In this document: in pieces, positions 18,238 to 31,272 of the stretch
How positions within the stretch are numbered: position 1 is the stretch's first letter
How the letters are laid out: each line of letters opens with the position of its first letter
From: Komagataeibacter xylinus
Lineage (GTDB): Bacteria > Pseudomonadota > Alphaproteobacteria > Acetobacterales > Acetobacteraceae
Direction: 5' to 3'
NCBI RefSeq assembly: GCF_031081985.1
Contig: NZ_JARWSK010000003.1
Location: 124,001-188,000 of the forward strand
Length of the DNA: 64,000 nt
The notes under the pieces: model-generated
Told to the model about the DNA's origin: nothing
What the model saw: only the letters and a program-made list of their open reading frames with translations
The model's database searches: none
Position numbers and translations under genes: made by a program

Positions 18238-18459
18238 CGGGCTGCTCCCTTGTCGTGGCCGTGGAAAAGGGCATGGCCAGCCCCCTTCCGTGCTGCGTCT
18301 GCCATGATCAAATCCGTCCCATCGTGCTGCATTACAATTCCACCTGACCTGCCCACGCGCCACACGGCCCGCGCAACTGCCTGTAATCCCTATCCGGTGT
18401 CACGCCACAGGGCGCCACAGCCACGACCACCGTGCCTGCCATGAACACCGGTTCAATCT

Positions 18460-19467
18460 CTACGCGTTCACGCCGCCCGCGACCAGACGGGATGTGATCG
18501 CATCCCATATCAGGCCAGCGGTATTGATGCCGTCAAAACGGTCAATTTCCTGCAGGCCGGTGGGGGATGTGACATTGATCTCGGTCAACCATTCCCCGAT
18601 CACGTCAATTCCCACAAAGATCAGCCCCTGCTCGCGCAGCATCGGGCCGATGGCGTTGCAGATCTCGCGGTCGCGTGCGGTCAGTTCCGCCCGCACGGGT
18701 TTGCCGCCCACATGCATGTTCGAGCGCGTCTCGCCCTCGGCGGGGATGCGGTCGATCGCACCCACGGGCTTGCCATCAACGAGGATGATGCGCTTGTCAC
18801 CCTTGCGCACGGCGGGTTCGTAGCGCTGGATCATCAGTGGCTCACGCGAGCGGGCGAAGTGCATTTCCAGCAGGGCGTTGAGGTTGGGGTCATCCTCGCG
18901 GATGCGGAATACGCCCGCTCCCCCGTTGCCAAACAGCGGCTTGACAATGATGTCGCGCCATTTCGCGCGGAATTCCAGTATCGCCTTCACATCCCATGTC
19001 ACCAGCGTGGGGGGCATGAGGTCGGGGTAATGCGTGACCAGGATCTTCTCGGGCGCGTTGCGCACGGCGGCGGGGTTGTTCACCACCAGCGCGCGGTCAG
19101 GGCCAATGCCGTGGATATGCTCAAGGATATGGGTGGCGGTAATATAGGCCATATCGAATGGCGGGTCCTGGCGCATCAGGATCACGTCCATGCCCGCAAG
19201 GTCGATCACCTGCTCGGGACCGAAGGTGGCGTGCCCGCCCACCTTGCGCTGCACCGTAACCGGGCGGGCGCGGGCGGTGACGCGATCCGTGCGGTGGCCC
19301 TGCGGGCTGGCCCGCCCCTCGCTCAGGCTCAGCGCCTCGACCTGATAGACAAACAGCTCATAGCCCCTGGCCTGCGCCTCGAGCATCATGGCAAATGTTG
19401 AATCGCCATTGATGTCGATGGCGCCAAGCGGGTCCATCTGGACGGCAACCTTCAGGGGGCGTGACAT
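18460..19467 (-). CDS. gshB: Glutathione synthetase
   Basis: GshB joins gamma-glutamylcysteine and glycine with ATP to make glutathione. The 335-residue protein starts [20 protein letters not shown], typical for GshB. It shows the ATP-grasp signatures [15 protein letters not shown] (glycine loop) and [23 protein letters not shown] (metal- and ATP-binding C-terminal part). The in-frame extension to 19539 has no family similarity, so I used the ATG at 19467. gloA, which uses glutathione, is also in the window at 51192. The 112 bases to greB contain nothing I can name. Confidence 0.96.
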   Translation of the reverse strand: MSRPLKVAVQMDPLGAIDINGDSTFAMMLEAQARGYELFVYQVEALSLSEGRASPQGHRTDRVTARARPVTVQRKVGGHATFGPEQVIDLAGMDVILMRQDPPFDMAYITATHILEHIHGIGPDRALVVNNPAAVRNAPEKILVTHYPDLMPPTLVTWDVKAILEFRAKWRDIIVKPLFGNGGAGVFRIREDDPNLNALLEMHFARSREPLMIQRYEPAVRKGDKRIILVDGKPVGAIDRIPAEGETRSNMHVGGKPVRAELTARDREICNAIGPMLREQGLIFVGIDVIGEWLTEINVTSPTGLQEIDRFDGINTAGLIWDAITSRLVAGGVNA

Positions 19468-19579
19468 GGGATCAGTTTCTCCGCGCGGAACAGGTCCGGT
19501 TCGAGCCGATGGTAACGAAAGGCAACCACCGGCAGCCAAATGTCATAATATGCCTTCTGCCCCACGGCCAGCCCCCCTT

Positions 19580-20103
<524 letters not shown>

Positions 20104-20110
<7 letters not shown>

Positions 20111-20997
20111 CGCGCCACCGTCATGCGGATATGCCCTTCCATTTTCTGGCCGGGCGCCAGCACGCGCACGCCACTATCGGCAATGGCCATGCGGTTGAAG
20201 CCATCATTCATGTTGCTGACCGGCTCCAGCCCGATATAGGGCTTGCCGGGCGGCGTAAACAGCACGAGATGGCGCAGTTCGGGGCTGCCCTCGAGTGTGA
20301 GGGCATAACCCTCGCGCGGCCAGCGCAGGAAGGCGCTGCCCGACCAGCCCGCATAACAGTTGTCAATGGCCACATCCCCCACGTCACGCATCTGGGCGAA
20401 CGACCACTGCCCCTCCGCCGGGATGCGCAGCAGCGGCAGGTGATCGGGCGCGCTGGTCCATACGCTGCTGGCCGCAAACCCCACCCGGAGCCCGGCATGG
20501 CGGGGAAAATAGGGGTGGAACCCCATGCCCACGGGCTGGCTGCGGGTATCGGTGTTCTCGATCAGGATGCCGATCGAAAGCCCGGCCTCGCGCAGGTCAT
20601 AACGCAGCTGGGCGCGGTAGCTGAACGGCCATTCCCCTCCGCGTGGGCCAAGGGGGGCGTAGTCGAGCGAGAGCGTGGCGCTACTGTCCGACAGCATGGC
20701 GATCCGCCAGCGATGCTGCCAGCCATTGCCATGAATGGCGCAGTTCTCGCCGCCAAAATTGGGGGTGAGGTGATAATCCCCCCCCTCAAAACGGAACTGG
20801 TCGCCCGCCACCCGGTTGGAAAACGGCACGAGCGGATACCCCGCAACAGCCCGGCCATGCTGGGCCACAAGGTGGGGGTCAGCCACCGGGCGCAGGAAAT
20901 CCATCGTGCCGCTGCGCCAGAAGGCGATGCTGCCGCCCATGTCGGGCAGCAGGCCAAGGCGGGCGGCGCCGGCCTGGAGTTCCAGGGTTGCGGACAT
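20104..20997 (-). CDS. Aldose 1-epimerase family protein
   Basis: A 297-residue galactose-mutarotase-like protein that interconverts anomers of aldoses or hexose phosphates. Landmarks are the N-terminal LGLLPDMGGSIAFWRSG strand, SNRVAGDQF (substrate arginine), IHGNGWQHRW (catalytic-region histidine), PVGMGFHPYFPR (second histidine) and DNCYAGWSG. The start at 20997 begins directly at the first beta-strand. Upstream in-frame residues overlap the low-complexity gap before uvrB. It overlaps greB by 7 bases. The exact sugar is unknown. Confidence 0.88.
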
Positions 20998-21034
20998 CTC
21001 GCGTTCATGCTGCCCCGCGCATGGGGGCATGGCC

Positions 21035-23278
<2,244 letters not shown>

Positions 23279-23347
23279 GGCTACACCAAGTGGGGCGTCA
23301 CCGGCCCTGCCGCAAGGGCCATGGCCGGTTGCGTCCCGCCGCCCCCC

Positions 23348-24739
23348 TTAATGCTGCGCGCCAAGCGGCGGCGGCACGCGGGCGGCGCGCAGGGCCTCGG
23401 CCTGGCGGGTGGCGAGGGCCGCCTCGCTGAAGTCGCCCGCAAGCTCCTGAAACAGCGCATGCCAGTTCACCTTGGCCTTCAGCCGCAGGAACACGCTGCC
23501 CAGCCCCACGGCAGAGCGGTCAACCAGCACGAATTCACGTGGCGGCTGCACGCCGCCGGTGCGCTTGAGGCCGTTATAGACCTTCTCGGCCACGGCGCGG
23601 CCATATTGCGGGTCGTTATCTTCCTGAATGAAGCGCTCACGGTCATCGAGCAGCGGACCGTAGATGAAGCGCGCCCAGTCATTGAGCACCCGCACCGTAT
23701 CGCGCGACAGGTTGGCAAAGCCCCATGCCTCGTAGGCGTGCATGGCCAGATCCTCGTCATCCGTCTCGATCGCCTTGTGCAGGTCGATGATGCCCTGGAC
23801 GAAACGCGGGCGGAAAATGCGGATGGCGCCAAAGTCGAGCAGGTTGATGCCGTAATCATCGCGTATGGTGAAGTTGCCCATGTGCGGGTCGCCATGGATC
23901 ACGCCATAGCGGTACAGCGGCGCGTACCATGCGCGGAACAGGGCGCGCGCCATGCTGTTGCGCTGCTCCTGCGTGGGGTTGGCGTCGAGCACCTTCTGCA
24001 TGCCCTGGCCATTGACCCATTCCATGGTCAGCAGGCGGCCCGTGCACAGGCTGTCGATCGGTTCGGGAATGGTCACGTCGGGCCAGTCCGCCATCATGAT
24101 GCGGTACAGCCGCATGTTCGCGGCCTCGCGCTGGTAGTCGAGTTCCTCGTACAGGCGGTCCTGCAGTTCCTCGAGCACGTCATCTTGGCAGATGGTGCTG
24201 TCGAGGCGGTAAAACAGGCCCACGGCCATGCGGAACTGGCGCAGGTCGGACTCGACGGTCGATTTCATGTCCGGGTATTGCAGCTTGCAGGCCACCTGCC
24301 GCCCGTCGGGCAGTACTGCGCGATGCACCTGCCCAAGGCTTGCTGCCGCCGCGGCCGTGCGGTCGAACGAGCGGAAGTTGCGCTCCCAGTTCGGGCCGAG
24401 TTCGGCGGCCATGCGGCGGCGCACGAAGGTCCAGCCCATTGGCGGCGCATTGGCCTGGAGCTGGGCCAGTTCCTTGGCATATTCCTCGGGCAGGGCGCCG
24501 GGAATGGTGGAGAGAAGCTGCGCGCCCTTCATCAACGGGCCCTTCAGCCCGCCGAGCACGCTTTTCAGGTCCTCGGCATGTACGTTCTGATTGGAGCGGA
24601 AGCCCATCTTGTGCCCCGCAATGCGCGCGGCAATGCCGCCCACCGTGCCCGAGGTGCGCACCATGCGGCGGAATTCACCAAACAGGCCGGTATTATCGAG
24701 GTTCCGTTCATCCGCCACGTCAGACACGCTCCAGTTCAT
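23348..24739 (-). CDS. ABC1/AarF-family (UbiB-like) atypical kinase
   Basis: A 463-residue member of the ABC1/ADCK/UbiB family, atypical protein kinase-like ATPases linked to ubiquinone biosynthesis. The family's KxGQ region is present as LMKGAQLLSTIPG. The Ala-rich nucleotide loop appears as AAAAASLGQVHRAVL, the lysine as VACKLQYP, and the catalytic/metal part as VIHGDPHMGNFTIRDDYGINLLDFGAI. I see no C-terminal membrane helices like those of E. coli UbiB, so it is closer to the ADCK/AarF type. It overlaps the end of pepF by 20 bases and so is probably coupled to it. Confidence 0.9.
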   Translation of the reverse strand: MNWSVSDVADERNLDNTGLFGEFRRMVRTSGTVGGIAARIAGHKMGFRSNQNVHAEDLKSVLGGLKGPLMKGAQLLSTIPGALPEEYAKELAQLQANAPPMGWTFVRRRMAAELGPNWERNFRSFDRTAAAAASLGQVHRAVLPDGRQVACKLQYPDMKSTVESDLRQFRMAVGLFYRLDSTICQDDVLEELQDRLYEELDYQREAANMRLYRIMMADWPDVTIPEPIDSLCTGRLLTMEWVNGQGMQKVLDANPTQEQRNSMARALFRAWYAPLYRYGVIHGDPHMGNFTIRDDYGINLLDFGAIRIFRPRFVQGIIDLHKAIETDDEDLAMHAYEAWGFANLSRDTVRVLNDWARFIYGPLLDDRERFIQEDNDPQYGRAVAEKVYNGLKRTGGVQPPREFVLVDRSAVGLGSVFLRLKAKVNWHALFQELAGDFSEAALATRQAEALRAARVPPPLGAQH

Positions 24740-26573
24740 CTATAAATCCGGCGATCACATCCAGCCCCTTCTGCCAGAACCCCGGATCGGCCGCATCCAG
24801 CCCGAAGGGGGCCAGGAGTTCGCGATGCCGCAGGGTTCCACCAGCCTTGAGCATGTCGAGATACTTGTCCTGAAAACCAGGGTGCCCGGACCGGAACACC
24901 CCGTATAGCGCGTTTACCAGGCAATCGCCAAAGGCATAGGCGTACACATAGAATGGTGAATGGATGAAATGCGGAACATATGTCCAGTACACATCATAAT
25001 CTGGCGTGAAGTTGAAAGCCGGGCCAAGGCTCTCGGCCTGGGTCTGGCGCCAGATCTCGCCAATGCGCGCGGGCAGCAGTTCGCCACGCCTGCGTTCCTC
25101 ATGCACCAGTGTCTCGAAACGGTAGAACGCGATCTGGCGCACCACGGTGTTGAGCATGTCCTCCACCTTGGCGGCCAGCATCAGCCTGCGCCGGGCGGGG
25201 TCGGTCTGGGCATCGAGCAGGGCGCGGAAGGTCAGCATCTCGCCAAACACGCTGGCGGTCTCGGCCAGGGTGAGCGGCGTGCTGGACATGAGGTAGCCCT
25301 GCCTGCCCGCCAGCACCTGATGCACGCCGTGGCCGAGTTCATGCGCCAGCGTCATCACATCGCGCGTGCGGCCACGATAGTTGAGCAGCAGGTAGGGGTG
25401 AACCGAGGGCACCGTGGGGTGGGCAAACGCGCCTGAGGCCTTGCCGGGCACGGGCGGCGCATCGATCCATGCATGGTCGAAGAACTGTTTGGCCACTTCC
25501 CCCATGCGCGGGTCGAAGCCTTCATAGGCGCCGAGCACCTGCCTTGTTGCATCCGCCCACGGGATCAGCGGTTCATCCTGCGTGGTCAGGGGGGCGTTGC
25601 GGTCCCAGTATTCCAGCTTTCCAAGGCCGAGCCACTTGGCCTTGAGCGCATAGTAGCGGTGCGACAGGCGGGGATAGGCCTCGGTCACGGCCTGCACCAG
25701 CGCGTCCACCACCTCGTCTTCCACCATGTTGGCACAGTTGCGTGCCGAGGTGGGGCGCGGGTAGTGGCGCAGCCCGTCCATGATGGCCTTGTCCTTGGCC
25801 AGCGTGTTGGTAATGAGCGAGAACAGCTTCACGTTGCGGCTCAGCTCATCGCCAATGGCACTTGCCGCTGTAGCCCGCTGCCTGCGGTCGGGGCTGGACA
25901 TTGAATCAAGCGCATTGCCCAGCGTGACCTGCTCGCCACCCAGGCGCACGCGCAGGCCGGCCATCGTCTCGTCAAACAGGCGGTTCCATGCGGCAGCACC
26001 CGTGACCGACTTCTCGTGCAGGACCGCCTCGACCTCATCGGAAAGCTGATAGGGCCGGAACACCCGCAAGTCGCGCAGGAAAGGCGCCCAGTGCGCCAGC
26101 GCCGCATCACTCATCTGGGCGGAAAGCGTCGCATCATCAATGCGGTTGATCTCGAGCGTGAAGAACAGCAGATGCGTGGAGATGGTCGTCAGCCGCTCAT
26201 TGATCGACTGCGCGAACCGCGCCACGCCGGAATCCGACGTATTGGCCGCGAACAGGAGCTGGGCGTATGAGCCTGCGCGGCCCAGCACCTCGTCAATGCG
26301 CTGGTATTCGGCAATGGCCTGCGCCAGTTCCGCCCCCGGCAGGCTGGCAAGCCTGCCCTGCCATGCATTGCTGAAGGCCTGCGCATCGGCCTCGGCCTGA
26401 TCGAGGTCGGTGGCAAGTTCCGGGGCATCCGGCCCGGCATACAGGTCCGACAGGTCCCATCGCGGCAGGCCGGCCAGGCCGGGCGCGGTCGCGGCGGCGG
26501 GCGCATCAGCGCTGCGCGGGGCAGAGGGGAAGGCAGGAAAATTCGCTTTGAACATAGATCGGGCACCAACCAT
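24720..26573 (-). CDS. pepF: Oligoendopeptidase F family (M3) metallopeptidase
   Basis: A 617-residue M3-family zinc endopeptidase that cuts medium-length peptides in the cytoplasm. The zinc motif is HELGH in MTLAHELGHGVHQVLA, and the downstream glutamate lies in TLAETASVFGEML. The C-terminal YVYAYAFGDCLVNALYG segment is typical of PepF. The start is uncertain: ATGs at 26573 and 26555 both lack a clear ribosome binding site; I give the longer one. An Ala/Pro-rich N-terminal stretch (about 35 residues) precedes the conserved LPRWDLSDLY. It is followed by the ABC1 kinase with a 20-base overlap. Confidence 0.95.
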   Translation of the reverse strand: MVGARSMFKANFPAFPSAPRSADAPAAATAPGLAGLPRWDLSDLYAGPDAPELATDLDQAEADAQAFSNAWQGRLASLPGAELAQAIAEYQRIDEVLGRAGSYAQLLFAANTSDSGVARFAQSINERLTTISTHLLFFTLEINRIDDATLSAQMSDAALAHWAPFLRDLRVFRPYQLSDEVEAVLHEKSVTGAAAWNRLFDETMAGLRVRLGGEQVTLGNALDSMSSPDRRQRATAASAIGDELSRNVKLFSLITNTLAKDKAIMDGLRHYPRPTSARNCANMVEDEVVDALVQAVTEAYPRLSHRYYALKAKWLGLGKLEYWDRNAPLTTQDEPLIPWADATRQVLGAYEGFDPRMGEVAKQFFDHAWIDAPPVPGKASGAFAHPTVPSVHPYLLLNYRGRTRDVMTLAHELGHGVHQVLAGRQGYLMSSTPLTLAETASVFGEMLTFRALLDAQTDPARRRLMLAAKVEDMLNTVVRQIAFYRFETLVHEERRRGELLPARIGEIWRQTQAESLGPAFNFTPDYDVYWTYVPHFIHSPFYVYAYAFGDCLVNALYGVFRSGHPGFQDKYLDMLKAGGTLRHRELLAPFGLDAADPGFWQKGLDVIAGFIDELERV

Positions 26574-26684
26574 CAGATCGGGCGAAGCCTGCGCACCAGC
26601 GCAGGCCCCGCGATTCCATGGTGTGAATCTAGTGCGTCACGCCCCGTGAGGCGACCCCACTGCCCGATATTATGCCCCAACGCA

Positions 26685-26716
26685 GGCGGGGCCGGACATT
26701 GCTGCCCGGCCCCGCC
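26685..26716 (-). terminator. GC hairpin downstream of gltB
   Basis: A perfect 11-bp inverted repeat (GGCGGGGCCGG with CCGGCCCCGCC) around a 10-base loop, beginning 22 bases after the gltB stop. The U tract is missing, so it may act as an RNA 3' end stabiliser and not as a strong intrinsic terminator. Confidence 0.5.
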
Positions 26717-26737
26717 ATTATGTGACGTGCGTTGCCT

Positions 26738-29700
26738 TTACGCGCCAACTGCCAGCGCAGGGGCCTCGAAGCCGATCACTTTCGCATATTCCTTGGGCAC
26801 GACATGCCAGAAGCGCGGCAGCGTCTTGTCCCAGTCATGCAGCAGCAGTTCGGCGTAGCGGCTGCCGGTCTCACGCGCATGGGTCTCGACCTGCTCGCGC
26901 AGCACGGCCTCCCACTTGGGGTCATGCACGCGGCACCACATCACGGTATCGGGGTTCACGCGCTCGGCAAACGTGCCGCTCGCGTCATACACGAAGGCCA
27001 TGCCGCCGGTGAAACCCGCGCCGAAATTGTCGCCCGTCTCACCCAGGATCACCACCGTGCCGCCGGTCATGTATTCGCACCCGTTCGACCCGCAGCCCTC
27101 GACCACGCCAATGGCGCCCGAGTTGCGCACCGCAAAGCGCTCGCCCGCCTGCCCTGCGGCATACAGCGCACCCGCCGTTGCGCCATACAGCACCGTGTTG
27201 CCCACGATCGCGTTCTCGTTCGACACAAGGCTGGAGGAAGGCGAAGGCCGCACCACGATGGTCGCCCCGGAGAGCCCCTTGCCCACGTAGTCATTCGCAT
27301 CGCCCAGCACCTCGAGCTTGAGGCCCTGCACCGCGAATGCGCCGAGCGACTGCCCCGCCGAGCCGCGCAGCCGCGCCGTCAGGTGGCCCGGTGCCAGCTT
27401 GGTCATGCCGAACTGGCGCACGATGAGCGAGGAGATGCGCGTGCCGATGGCGCGATGCGTGTTCTGCACGTTGTACTGCAACTGCATCTTCTCGCCATGG
27501 TCGAATAGCGGGCGCGCATCGGCAATCATCTGCGCATCCAGCGTCTCGGGCACCTCGTTGCGCCCCTCACGGGTGCAGTAGCGGCCATAGGGGCCGGGAT
27601 CGGCCTGCGCCAGCAGCGAGTTGAGGTCGAGGTCATCAAGGTAGTCCGCACCGCGCAGCACCTGGTGCAGCAGGTCGGTGCGGCCGATGATCTCGTTAAG
27701 CGTGGAGAAGCCCAGCGATGCGAGGATGTTGCGCACGTCCTCGGCAATGAAGGAGAACAGGTTGATCACCTTCTCCGGCGTGCCTTCGAACTTCTTGCGC
27801 AGTTCCTCATCCTGCACGCACACGCCCACGGGGCAGGTGTTGGAGTGGCACTGCCGCACCATGATGCAGCCCATGGCCACGAGGCTGGCCGTGCCGATGC
27901 CGAACTCTTCCGCACCCAGCATGGCGGCGATCACCACGTCGCGGCCGGTTTTCAGCCCGCCATCGGTGCGCAGCTTCACGCGGTGGCGCAGGCGGTTGAG
28001 CATCAGCACCTGATGCGCCTCCGCCAGCCCCAGCTCCCACGGCATGCCCGCGTATTTGACCGAGGACTGCGGGCTGGCCCCCGTGCCACCGGAATGGCCC
28101 GAGATCAGGATGGCATCCGCCTTGGCCTTGGCCACGCCCGCCGCAATCGTGCCGATGCCTGAACGTGCGACCAGCTTCACGGTCACGGTGGCCTCGGGGT
28201 TGATCTGCTTGAGGTCGTAGATGAGCTGGGCCAGATCCTCGATCGAGTAGATATCGTGATGCGGCGGCGGCGAGATCAGGGTCACGCCCTCGGTTGCATG
28301 GCGCAGCTGCGCGATCAGGCTGGTCACCTTGAAGCCGGGCAACTGCCCGCCCTCGCCGGGCTTCGCACCCTGCGCCATCTTGATCTCGATCTCGCGGCAG
28401 TCATTGAGGTACTGCGCGGTCACGCCAAAGCGGCCCGAGGCGATCTGCTTGATGGCGGAGGATGCGTTATCCCCATTGGGGCGCGGCTTCGCGCGGGCCG
28501 GGTCTTCACCACCCTCGCCCGAATCGGACTTGGCGCCGATGCGGTTCATGGCGATCGACAGCGTCTCGTGCGCTTCGGGGCTGAGTGCGCCAAGCGAAAT
28601 GCCCGGCGCGATCAGGCGCTTGCGCAGTTCGGTGATGCTCTCGACCGATTCCACGGGGATGGGCGTGCGCCCGCCACGGAAGTCGAGCAGGTCGCGCAGC
28701 GCCACCGGCGGCTGGCGGCGCACCGCATCGGCATAACGCTGGTAGATGGAGAAGCTGCCGGTGCCCACCGCCGTTTGCAGCATGTGGATCAGGTTGCCAT
28801 CAAAGGCATGCACTTCCCCGCTGCGGCGCATCTTGTAGCGCCCGCCGACGGAAAGCGTTTCCACCTGTTTGTTCCACGCCTTGTGGTGGAAGCTGAGCAC
28901 ATTGCGCGCGATGCCGGTCAGGCCGATGCCGGAAATGCGCGAGGGCATGCCGGGGAAGAACTCCGCCGTCAGCGCGCGTGAAAGCCCGATGGCCTCGAAA
29001 TTGTAGCCACCCCGATACGACGCCACGATGGAAATCCCCATCTTGGACATGATCTTGAGCAGGCCCTTGTTGACCGCCTTGCGGTAGCGCTCAACCGACT
29101 CGCTGAGCGAAAGCTGGCCGAACAGGCCGCGACGGTGGCGGTCGGCAATGCTTTCCTGGGCCAGGTACGGGTTCACGGTCGTCGCACCCACGCCAATGGT
29201 CACCGCAATGGCATGCACGTCAAGCGCCCCGGCCGAGCGCACGTTGAGCGAGGTGAACGTGCGCAGCGACTGGCGCACCAGATGCGTATGCACCGCCGCC
29301 GTGGCGAGGATCATGGGGATATACGCCCGCTCGCTGGACTGGTGCTCATCGGTCAGGAACACATGGGTGCAGCCCTGCCGCACGCGGTCCTCGGCCTCGG
29401 CTCGGATGCGCGCGATGGCGGCACGCAGCCCGCTCTCGCCCTCGGCGGCGGGGAAGGTGCAGTCGATGATGCAGGCATTCTTGCCACAGAATTCGACCAG
29501 CGCCTGGAACTCACCCGTGGTCAGCACCGGGGAGGGAAGCTGGAGCAGGTCGCACTGGCTCTCGTTTTCCTCCAGGATGTTGCCAAGGTTGCCAAGGCGG
29601 GTCACGAGGCTCATCACCCGCGTCTCGCGCAGGCTGTCGATGGGCGGGTTGGTGACCTGGCTGAAGGCCTGGCGGAAGTAATGCGCAAGCCCCCGGTAGC

Positions 29701-31270
29701 GGGTGGAAAGCACGGCAAGCGGCGTGTCATCGCCCATCGAGCCGATGGCCTCGGCGGCGTTTTCCACCATGGGCTGCAGGATGGTCTCGAGGTCCTCGAG
29801 CGTCAGGCCCACGGCAAGCTGGCGGCGGCGCAGCATCTCGGCCCCGTACAGCACCGGCTCGCTGCCATCGGGGCGGACAATGCTCGAGATTTCCTGCGTG
29901 CGCTTGGCCCACGCCGAGAAGTCCTGCCGCTGCGAAAGCGCATCGAGCAGCTCTTCATTGCTGTAGAGCTTCGCGGTTTTCAGGTCGAGTGCCAGCGACT
30001 GCCCCGGCCCGAGGCGGCCACGGCTGACGATCTCGGCCTCGGGCACCTTCACCATGCCGGTCTCGGAGCCCACGATCAGCAGCCCGCCTGCGGTAATGGT
30101 GTAGCGCAGCGGGCGCAGGCCGCTGCGGTCGAGGCCCGCGACCATCCAGCGGCCGTCAGTTGCGCACAGGGCGGCGGGGCCATCCCACGGTTCCATCACC
30201 GCGTTGCAGTAGGAATACATATCCTTGTGGCGCTGCGGCATGGCGGAATTGCCGCCAACGCTTGCCGGAATCATCAGGCAGCGCGCCATGGGCGCGTCAC
30301 GGCCTGCGAAGGTCAGCAGTTCGAACACGTTGTCAAAGCACGCGGTATCCGACCCCTGCGCCTGCACCACAGGCTTGAGGTCATCCATGTAGGGGTCAAG
30401 GATGGGGTCGGCCAGCCGCGTCTCGTGGCTTTTCATCCAGTTGACGTTGCCCGAGATGGTGTTGATCTCGCCATTATGGGCCAGCCGGCGGAAAGGCTGG
30501 GCCAGCTTCCATGTGGGGAAGGTGTTGGTCGAGTAGCGCTGGTGATAGATGGCGAAACGGCTGACAAAGCGCGGATCGAGCAGGTCGGGGTAGAATTCGG
30601 TCAGGTGCTCGGCAAGGAACATGCCCTTGTAGATGAGCGAGCGGCATGACAGCGAACACACATACAGGTCGACCTGATTGGCGATCGCACTTTTTTCGAT
30701 CTTGCGGCGGATCACGTACAGGTCACGCTCGAACTCCTCCTCCCCGCTGCCGGGCAGGTTGCGGATCAGGATCTGCTCGATCTCGGGGCGGGTGGCGTTG
30801 GCCTTCTCGCCAATGCAGTCGGTGTTGATGGGCACCTGCCGCCAGCCATAGATGCTGTAGCCGAACGCCAGGATCTCGCTCTCGATGATCTGGCGGCACC
30901 GCTCCTGTGCTGCGATATCGGTCTTGGGCAGGAAAATCATGCCCACCGCGATCTGGCTGTCCACGCCACTTTCGGCGCCGCCTGCATGAATGGCGTCGGC
31001 AAAGAAATCCTGCGGGATCTCGACATGGATGCCCGCGCCATCGCCGGTCTTGCCATCGGCATCAACCGCACCACGGTGCCACACGGCCTTGAGCGCTGCG
31101 ATGCCCGCTTCCACCACGTCGCGGCGCGGCTTGCCATCAAGGGCGGCCACCATGCCCACGCCGCAGGCATCATGCTCGTCAGCCGGGGTGTACAGGCCGG
31201 AGATGGCCTGCGCATTGTCGCGCCATTCCTGCACGAAATCGGTGGGCTGGTTTTCGAACTGGTCCATCAT
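26738..31270 (-). CDS. gltB: Glutamate synthase (NADPH) large subunit
   Basis: GltB is the large subunit of GOGAT, which transfers glutamine amide nitrogen to 2-oxoglutarate. From the ATG at 31270 the protein has a short propeptide and the N-terminal nucleophile cysteine C36 in HDACGVG, the class II glutaminase start. The FMN-binding synthase domain is in the middle to C-terminal third (SLIAQLRHA ... ISGHSGGTGASPQSS). The Fe-S cluster cysteines are in CIMVRQCHSNTCPVGVC, and the C-terminal GXGXG beta-helix domain is present (GSNGCEYMTGGTVVILG). A GGAG motif lies 5 bases before the ATG, inside the end of gltD. It starts 2 bases after the gltD stop. Confidence 0.98.
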   Translation of the reverse strand: MMDQFENQPTDFVQEWRDNAQAISGLYTPADEHDACGVGMVAALDGKPRRDVVEAGIAALKAVWHRGAVDADGKTGDGAGIHVEIPQDFFADAIHAGGAESGVDSQIAVGMIFLPKTDIAAQERCRQIIESEILAFGYSIYGWRQVPINTDCIGEKANATRPEIEQILIRNLPGSGEEEFERDLYVIRRKIEKSAIANQVDLYVCSLSCRSLIYKGMFLAEHLTEFYPDLLDPRFVSRFAIYHQRYSTNTFPTWKLAQPFRRLAHNGEINTISGNVNWMKSHETRLADPILDPYMDDLKPVVQAQGSDTACFDNVFELLTFAGRDAPMARCLMIPASVGGNSAMPQRHKDMYSYCNAVMEPWDGPAALCATDGRWMVAGLDRSGLRPLRYTITAGGLLIVGSETGMVKVPEAEIVSRGRLGPGQSLALDLKTAKLYSNEELLDALSQRQDFSAWAKRTQEISSIVRPDGSEPVLYGAEMLRRRQLAVGLTLEDLETILQPMVENAAEAIGSMGDDTPLAVLSTRYRGLAHYFRQAFSQVTNPPIDSLRETRVMSLVTRLGNLGNILEENESQCDLLQLPSPVLTTGEFQALVEFCGKNACIIDCTFPAAEGESGLRAAIARIRAEAEDRVRQGCTHVFLTDEHQSSERAYIPMILATAAVHTHLVRQSLRTFTSLNVRSAGALDVHAIAVTIGVGATTVNPYLAQESIADRHRRGLFGQLSLSESVERYRKAVNKGLLKIMSKMGISIVASYRGGYNFEAIGLSRALTAEFFPGMPSRISGIGLTGIARNVLSFHHKAWNKQVETLSVGGRYKMRRSGEVHAFDGNLIHMLQTAVGTGSFSIYQRYADAVRRQPPVALRDLLDFRGGRTPIPVESVESITELRKRLIAPGISLGALSPEAHETLSIAMNRIGAKSDSGEGGEDPARAKPRPNGDNASSAIKQIASGRFGVTAQYLNDCREIEIKMAQGAKPGEGGQLPGFKVTSLIAQLRHATEGVTLISPPPHHDIYSIEDLAQLIYDLKQINPEATVTVKLVARSGIGTIAAGVAKAKADAILISGHSGGTGASPQSSVKYAGMPWELGLAEAHQVLMLNRLRHRVKLRTDGGLKTGRDVVIAAMLGAEEFGIGTASLVAMGCIMVRQCHSNTCPVGVCVQDEELRKKFEGTPEKVINLFSFIAEDVRNILASLGFSTLNEIIGRTDLLHQVLRGADYLDDLDLNSLLAQADPGPYGRYCTREGRNEVPETLDAQMIADARPLFDHGEKMQLQYNVQNTHRAIGTRISSLIVRQFGMTKLAPGHLTARLRGSAGQSLGAFAVQGLKLEVLGDANDYVGKGLSGATIVVRPSPSSSLVSNENAIVGNTVLYGATAGALYAAGQAGERFAVRNSGAIGVVEGCGSNGCEYMTGGTVVILGETGDNFGAGFTGGMAFVYDASGTFAERVNPDTVMWCRVHDPKWEAVLREQVETHARETGSRYAELLLHDWDKTLPRFWHVVPKEYAKVIGFEAPALAVGA

Positions 31271-31272
31271 GC

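Noticed and set aside
23279-23347. LexA/SOS box before uvrB
   Set aside because: No GTTC-N7-GTTC or similar repeat seen on either strand.
29135-30649. Long open frame (about 500 codons) on the plus strand opposite gltB
   Set aside because: It is a GC-rich shadow of gltB; it has no family motifs and no ribosome site, and gltB carries all expected signatures.
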